64,000 nucleotides of DNA, from NCBI RefSeq assembly GCF_020283565.1, contig NW_025721064.1, positions 1 through 64,000 of the forward strand. Reading direction: 5' to 3'. This document shows positions 60,108 to 64,000 of this stretch, piece by piece. A program made the translations under genes and the position numbers. Source of the DNA: Trifolium pratense (taxonomy: Eukaryota > Streptophyta > Magnoliopsida > Fabales > Fabaceae). A model generated the notes under the pieces. It was not told where the DNA came from. It made no database searches and saw only the letters and a list, made by a program, of their open reading frames with translations. Numbering within the stretch: position 1 is the stretch's first letter; every line of letters begins with the position of its first letter.

Positions 60108-60917
60108 GAGTTAGGATCCGGTGACACCAGGTGTCAAACTTTAATTTGACACCAAATCTCAACCGTCTATTTATTTTAATCAAAGGTTAATAATAGTTTC
60201 CTATATTAACTAATGTGTGTATCCATTTAGGAGATTCCTTATTTTTAGGTTGCATAAAAATTTGATTTGTTGTTCTACCAAAAAAAAAATATTGTTCAAA
60301 TAAAAAAAAAAAAATTTGTTGCTCTAGAAAAAAATTGATTTATTGTTATTCAATCTCCCCAAACATTACTATTCCCCTTTGCGTTTTCATTCCCATGGTG
60401 TATGAATTGAGTTTAGGAATCTATTGGCCATATAGGTTATAAATCATTGAAAGCAAGTACATATATGAATCATCAATCATGGTATATATGGGTATAAAAA
60501 TTCAATTTTATCGGTTTTAGTATAGAAAACCATTTTAATTAAATTGAGTTTGATAGTAGGTTGTTTATGTGCATAGTTTGCAATTGACATTGACAGTTAA
60601 GCAAAGGAAAATGAAAACACAAGGAGAATAGTAATGATGGGGATAACAACAATTTACTATTGTAGATCAGCAAATTAATTTTTTTTTTGGTAGAACAAAA
60701 AAATTAATTTTTTTTGGTAGAACGTTTATCAATTTTTTTTTTTTTGGTAGAACAACAAATCAAATTTATATGCAACCTAAAAATAAGGAATATCCTAAAT
60801 AGATACACACATAAGTTAATATAGGAAACTATTATTAGCCTTTGATTAAAAGAAATAGACGGTTGAGATTTGGTGTCAAATTAAAGTTTGACACCTGGTG
60901 TCAATGGATCCTAACTC
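60108..60917. mobile_element. MULE-type element with ~185-bp terminal inverted repeats (810 bp)
   Basis: Both ends start GAGTTAGGATCC and pair inward for about 185 bp with roughly ten mismatches by eye (shared GACACCAGGTGTCAAAC and TTGTTGTTCTACC). An exact 9-bp target duplication TAATAAAAT flanks it (60099-60107 and 60918-60926), the Mutator-superfamily size. The middle holds three GGTAGAAC repeats and poly-T. No transposase. Nested inside each arm is a smaller palindrome around ACACCAGGTGTCA. Confidence 0.92.
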
Positions 60918-61073
60918 TAATAAAATTATTGTGATAAAAATTAAAAAGTCGAAGGGACTAATTTGGCTCAATAAATTTATTGTGATATCAATTACCTTTA
61001 CCAATGAAATATGAGTTAAAATCAAAAGAGAAACTAATGTGTTCATATAAAAAAAATGTAAGAGCGTAATTTA

Positions 61074-61261
61074 ATGATTTAGATTGCATGCAGTTAAAAC
61101 TACATGTAGTTATGCGATCAGGATAAATATGGTTGTCTGATTGAGATCAGATGGTCCAATTAGTCATGCAATCCGATTCAATCTGAAACGTCCGATCATG
61201 ATCAGATGACCAGATCTATCCTGGCCATGCAGTTTTGATAGCATACAATCTGGATCGGATC
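61074..61261. mobile_element. Small MULE-like MITE (188 bp)
   Basis: Imperfect arms (GATTTAGATTGCATGC against the complement of GCATACAATCTGGATC) pair for about 55 bp, with GATCAGATG repeated in the centre. The 9-bp sequence CGTAATTTA flanks it (61065-61073 and 61262-61270). Confidence 0.7.
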
Positions 61262-61345
61262 CGTAATTTATTTCTTTTATTTTGTGAGTGACGGACTCCA
61301 AAAAAATTTCAACACCCAAGAACAAGATAAGTCTTTAGTAAGAAA

Positions 61346-61400
61346 CTAGCATGACACCCGTGCGTCAGCACGAAATAGTAATTTATTGAGAAGTAGATTA
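61346..61400 (-). mobile_element. Helitron 3' terminus
   Basis: On the minus strand a hairpin CGTGC-TGA-GCACG-type stem (around TTTCGTGCTGACGCACGGG) is followed by TGTCATGCTAG and then host T. This is the plant Helitron 3' end (hairpin, about 10 nt, CTAG, T). The 5' TC end should lie to the right but was not identified, so length is unknown. It is a different family from the 4627 element. Confidence 0.6.
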
Positions 61401-61466
61401 AAAAATAAAAAAATAGAAAGAATATAATATTTGTTAAGAAAAATAGAAAAAGTACAATGGTAAAAC

Positions 61467-61715
61467 CATCACAAAAAAACCTTAGGTCTTCGTATTAATA
61501 TATGAATATAAATATAGATAATATAGAAATTATGAAAAAATAGGTTATCTTATTAATATATTAGTAAAAAGATAGGTCTTGTAAAAATCACCAAAAACTT
61601 AGGTCCCTGTATTAAATATATGAATATAAATATAGTCCCGTAAAATTATTTGAAAATAGGCAATCTTATTAATATGTTTGTGAAAATATAAGTCTCACAA
61701 AAATCATCAAAATAA
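61467..61715. repeat. Two-copy tandem repeat, ~125 bp
   Basis: CTTAGGTC...GTATTAA, ATATGAATATAAATATAG, then AATAGG...ATCTTATTAATAT occurs twice in a row with moderate divergence. It is adjacent to the Helitron end and possibly internal to that element. Confidence 0.55.
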
Positions 61716-62099
61716 TTGAATGAAATATGTATGTAATTTATGCACAATGAGTGTTGTTAATTATGCAATTTGAATTTCTAACGTTGTCGATTACCCCCTT
61801 GCCATTTAATAATTGAATGCAAAATCCCCCCTGCCATTTACTAATAGAATGCAAAATCCCCCTACTGATGATGGAATGATATACACATAGTAATATAACT
61901 GGTCTTCAATTGTCTCAATACTATTATTGGCGCAACATAAGCAAGAACTTAAAGTTCTTAGGCGCGGCTTGTTTCTATGCAAGTGCAACATTTTTTTGAG
62001 AAAAATTGATTTACAAACTTAAATGCATGTTACAGCACTACTACTATGGGATACATGTCACAGTAATTCTCAAATTACAACCAAATATTGTTGTTTGCC

Positions 62100-62840
62100 T
62101 ACTACCTACGAGGAGCTTGGATGCATCTCTGGATTAGGAACGAAGTATAAGATTTCTGGTTCCTCTGTGTCAGGGGCAAACTTGGGGAATGGAACCTTTA
62201 TGAGTGGTGCTAGTGCTGGTTTTGGTTGTGGTGCTGGTGCTGATGCTGGTGCTTCCCCTCTCAATTGTGGACGTGGTGGTGGAGCACGCTTGCGTGGTCG
62301 TATTGTGACCGGTGGTGGCAACTCGATAACTCGATTTCTGAGTGTCCTATGAGTCCTTCCCTGCAAAATGTGATAAATATAATAAATCAAACATAGTAAT
62401 CCCTCAAAAGCAAAACAGTCCCTATATTTTCTATTCATAAATATATTAGTTTAATACTTTAGTATTCATACCTTGTGTATATGTCGAGAAGTTCTATCAA
62501 TGTTTGGTACCTCTTCAGACAAGAATTGTTCTTGAACAGGCCCAACATCCGATGTTGCCATTTCAACTTGTGTTTGAGGTTGAGTTTGAGGTTGACTTTC
62601 AGTCTGAGCTTTTCTCTATCGAGATTGAGCAATGTTTGGTACATCTTCAGACAACAATTATTCTTGAACAGGCTCAACATCCGATGTTGCCGTTGCCATT
62701 TCAGCTTGTGTTTGAGTTTGACTTCAGATTGAGCTTCTCCCATCTCTTGGTCCTGAAGTTGATCTTCTCTCATCTGTTGGTCCCTAGGTCCACCTTCTTC
62801 CATCTCTTGATCCTGAGGTTGAGCTTCTCCCATCTCATAT
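62100..62840 (-). pseudogene. Unrecognised broken minus-strand gene, possibly transposon-derived
   Basis: Two minus-strand parts. 62360-62106 reads a basic then Pro/Ala-rich tail (RPRKRAPPPRPQLRGEAP, then EEPEILYFVPNPE, stop). 62833-62459 has repeated Gln/Glu blocks (QDQEMGEAQ, QDQQMRE). Within the second part the segment around SDVEPVQE and LSEDVPNIAQSR occurs twice (DNA repeats at about 62500-62600 and 62630-62730), but stops interrupt that frame. The composition recalls low-complexity C termini of transposase-like or nuclear proteins. I do not recognise the family, and a + strand frame at 62023-62352 is its mirror. Confidence 0.3.
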
Positions 62841-62859
62841 CATTTGTTGAGTAATTTTA

Positions 62860-63399
62860 TAGAATAATAAGAGAATGTTTATGGTCTCGTTAAACTACCA
62901 TCATAGAAATGCTTTTTTTTTTTATTTTTTAAAACAAATATCATCTACGCATAATTGTAAAGACTAATTCCTCGAATCTTGTGGGACCTAAATGAATGAT
63001 ACTCCCTAAGAGTTTTAACACTGCTGCATGTCTAAACTAGTGATTGAATTCAAGACGTTGATTAAATTAGAAGAGATCCGTGTCATCTCATCTAAGTGCT
63101 ATCGAGATAAACTTAGAAAAACATTTTAGCCATGACAAAGGAGAGGTCATTGTAGGTTGTAATAAATGAACTATATTATAGATTGTCTTTCTGACTTTTT
63201 TTTTTTGTTACATTGTCTTTCTGACTTAATTAGCTTCTTTGATTTTTATTTGGGATAATTAGCTTCTTTGATTTTTATTTGGGAGAGGGGTCCATCTTTT
63301 GGTTTGTTTTCTAATTGAAATTCTTTTTTTATTTGTACATAATTGAAAAACTTAATTTGTTATTTTAAAAGAAAATATTATCCAAATTCATATAAGAAT
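62860..63399. other. Gene-free stretch before PR-10 gene B
   Basis: AT-rich. 62995-63060 has a worn match to the head of the SINE at 31138 (CCCTAAGAGTTTTAACACTG on the + strand, matching in reverse sense). A 30-bp direct duplication (TTAGCTTCTTTGATTTTTAT at 63230 and 63259) is also visible. Confidence 0.4.
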
Positions 63400-63571
63400 G
63401 TGAATAAAAAAATACCCCAACGACTAGTCATGATTTTCATCTAATGGGGCTATCTAAACTCCAATACATAAACAATTCCTATAAATACTAGATTCAAGTT
63501 CACTCATAAATCACACAGCTAGGCAATTAAGCAACTTATAAATTATTTTTCACTAATCTCAAACTATTATC
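63400..63571 (+). promoter_or_regulatory. Promoter and 5' UTR of PR-10 gene B
   Basis: TATA box TATAAATA at about 63479-63486, followed by a leader sharing CACACAGCTAGGCAATTAAG with gene A. Spacing from TATA to ATG is about 92 bp, against about 112 bp in gene A. Confidence 0.6.
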
Positions 63572-64000
63572 ATGGGTGTTTTCAGCTTTGAGGAAGAAAC
63601 CACCTCAATTGTAGCTCCTGCTAGGCTTCACAAAGCTCTAGTTATAGATGCTGACATTCTTACACCAAAGGTTATTGATGTCATTAAAAGTATTGAAATT
63701 GTTGAAGGAAATGGTGGTCCTGGAACCATCAAGAAACTTACTTTTGTTGAAGGTTAGTATAAATGCATTTGTTAACTTGAACATGCTCTCACTAATATGA
63801 ATAATTAAACTTTTCATTTGTTAACTTGAACATGGTCTCTCGGTATGCATGAACCGGAAATTAAACCGCTGACTACATATTTAAGAGATTAAAGTCCTTA
63901 TTACTTGGACAAATTTATTAATGTTGGTTCTAATATATAATTAATAATTATACATCATCTTTAATGAATCATTTGTAACATATAATTTATCCACAATCCA
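63572..64000 (+). CDS. PR-10/Bet v 1-like protein, gene B (5' part)
   Basis: Exon 1 is 63572-63752 (181 bp, as in gene A), ending GTTGAAG before a GTTAGT donor. It encodes [20 protein letters not shown] through [15 protein letters not shown], with the glycine-rich loop intact. Exon 2 lies beyond the window. It differs from gene A at about 11 of 60 residues by eye, so the duplication is much older than the expansin array. Confidence 0.93.

Noticed and set aside
62023..62352. Gly-rich + strand frame of 109 aa
   Set aside because: It mirrors a Pro/Ala/Arg-rich minus-strand frame that continues beyond it. The Gly richness comes from complementing Pro/Ala codons.

Overview
The window is plant nuclear DNA. 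It is AT-rich, its genes carry introns, and it holds many transposons. The gene set (alpha-expansin, Di19, DUF789, intracellular PR-10 proteins) and the repeat types point to a legume, most likely Medicago or a close relative. The species is inferred from general look, not from a database match.

Layout. (1) 1-18209: a tandem array of six near-identical units of about 3.12 kb, each with a two-exon alpha-expansin gene on the + strand. Copies 1, 3, 4 and 5 are intact (249 aa). Copy 2 has a one-base frameshift and copy 6 has a lost splice acceptor plus a stop. The array is open at the left edge, so more copies may lie outside. Unit 2 carries a clean 373-bp non-autonomous Helitron insertion. (2) 18239-22969: an internally deleted Ty1/Copia element with both LTRs and a 5-bp target duplication, sitting in an older TIR-like element. 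(3) 25175-25247: tRNA-Thr(AGU). (4) 25518-33568: two convergent host genes, a Di19 zinc-finger gene with a U12-type AT-AC intron and a DUF789 gene with a GC-AG intron. (5) 37.2-41.2 kb: nested Ty3/Gypsy remnants, a 108-bp minisatellite and a TA microsatellite. (6) 41.7-48.6 kb: an unusual cluster of broken pieces of five unrelated host genes (RPL10A, RAD51, cullin-like, FORKED/VAN3-binding-like, chloroplast CAS). A palindromic repeat family runs through it, and a complete hAT transposon with an intact 827-aa transposase has inserted into that family. (7) 49-56.8 kb: gene-free DNA packed with MITEs, SINEs and small duplications. (8) 56867-64000: two PR-10/Bet v 1 genes in tandem, the second cut by the window edge, separated by MULE-type inverted-repeat elements and a Helitron terminus.

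Functionally, the expansins would be secreted wall-loosening proteins made from near-identical promoters carrying TTGAC (W-box) cores. The Di19 and PR-10 genes belong to stress-linked families. Nothing suggests an operon-like pathway. The main stories are recent local gene amplification and transposon activity that has copied host gene fragments.
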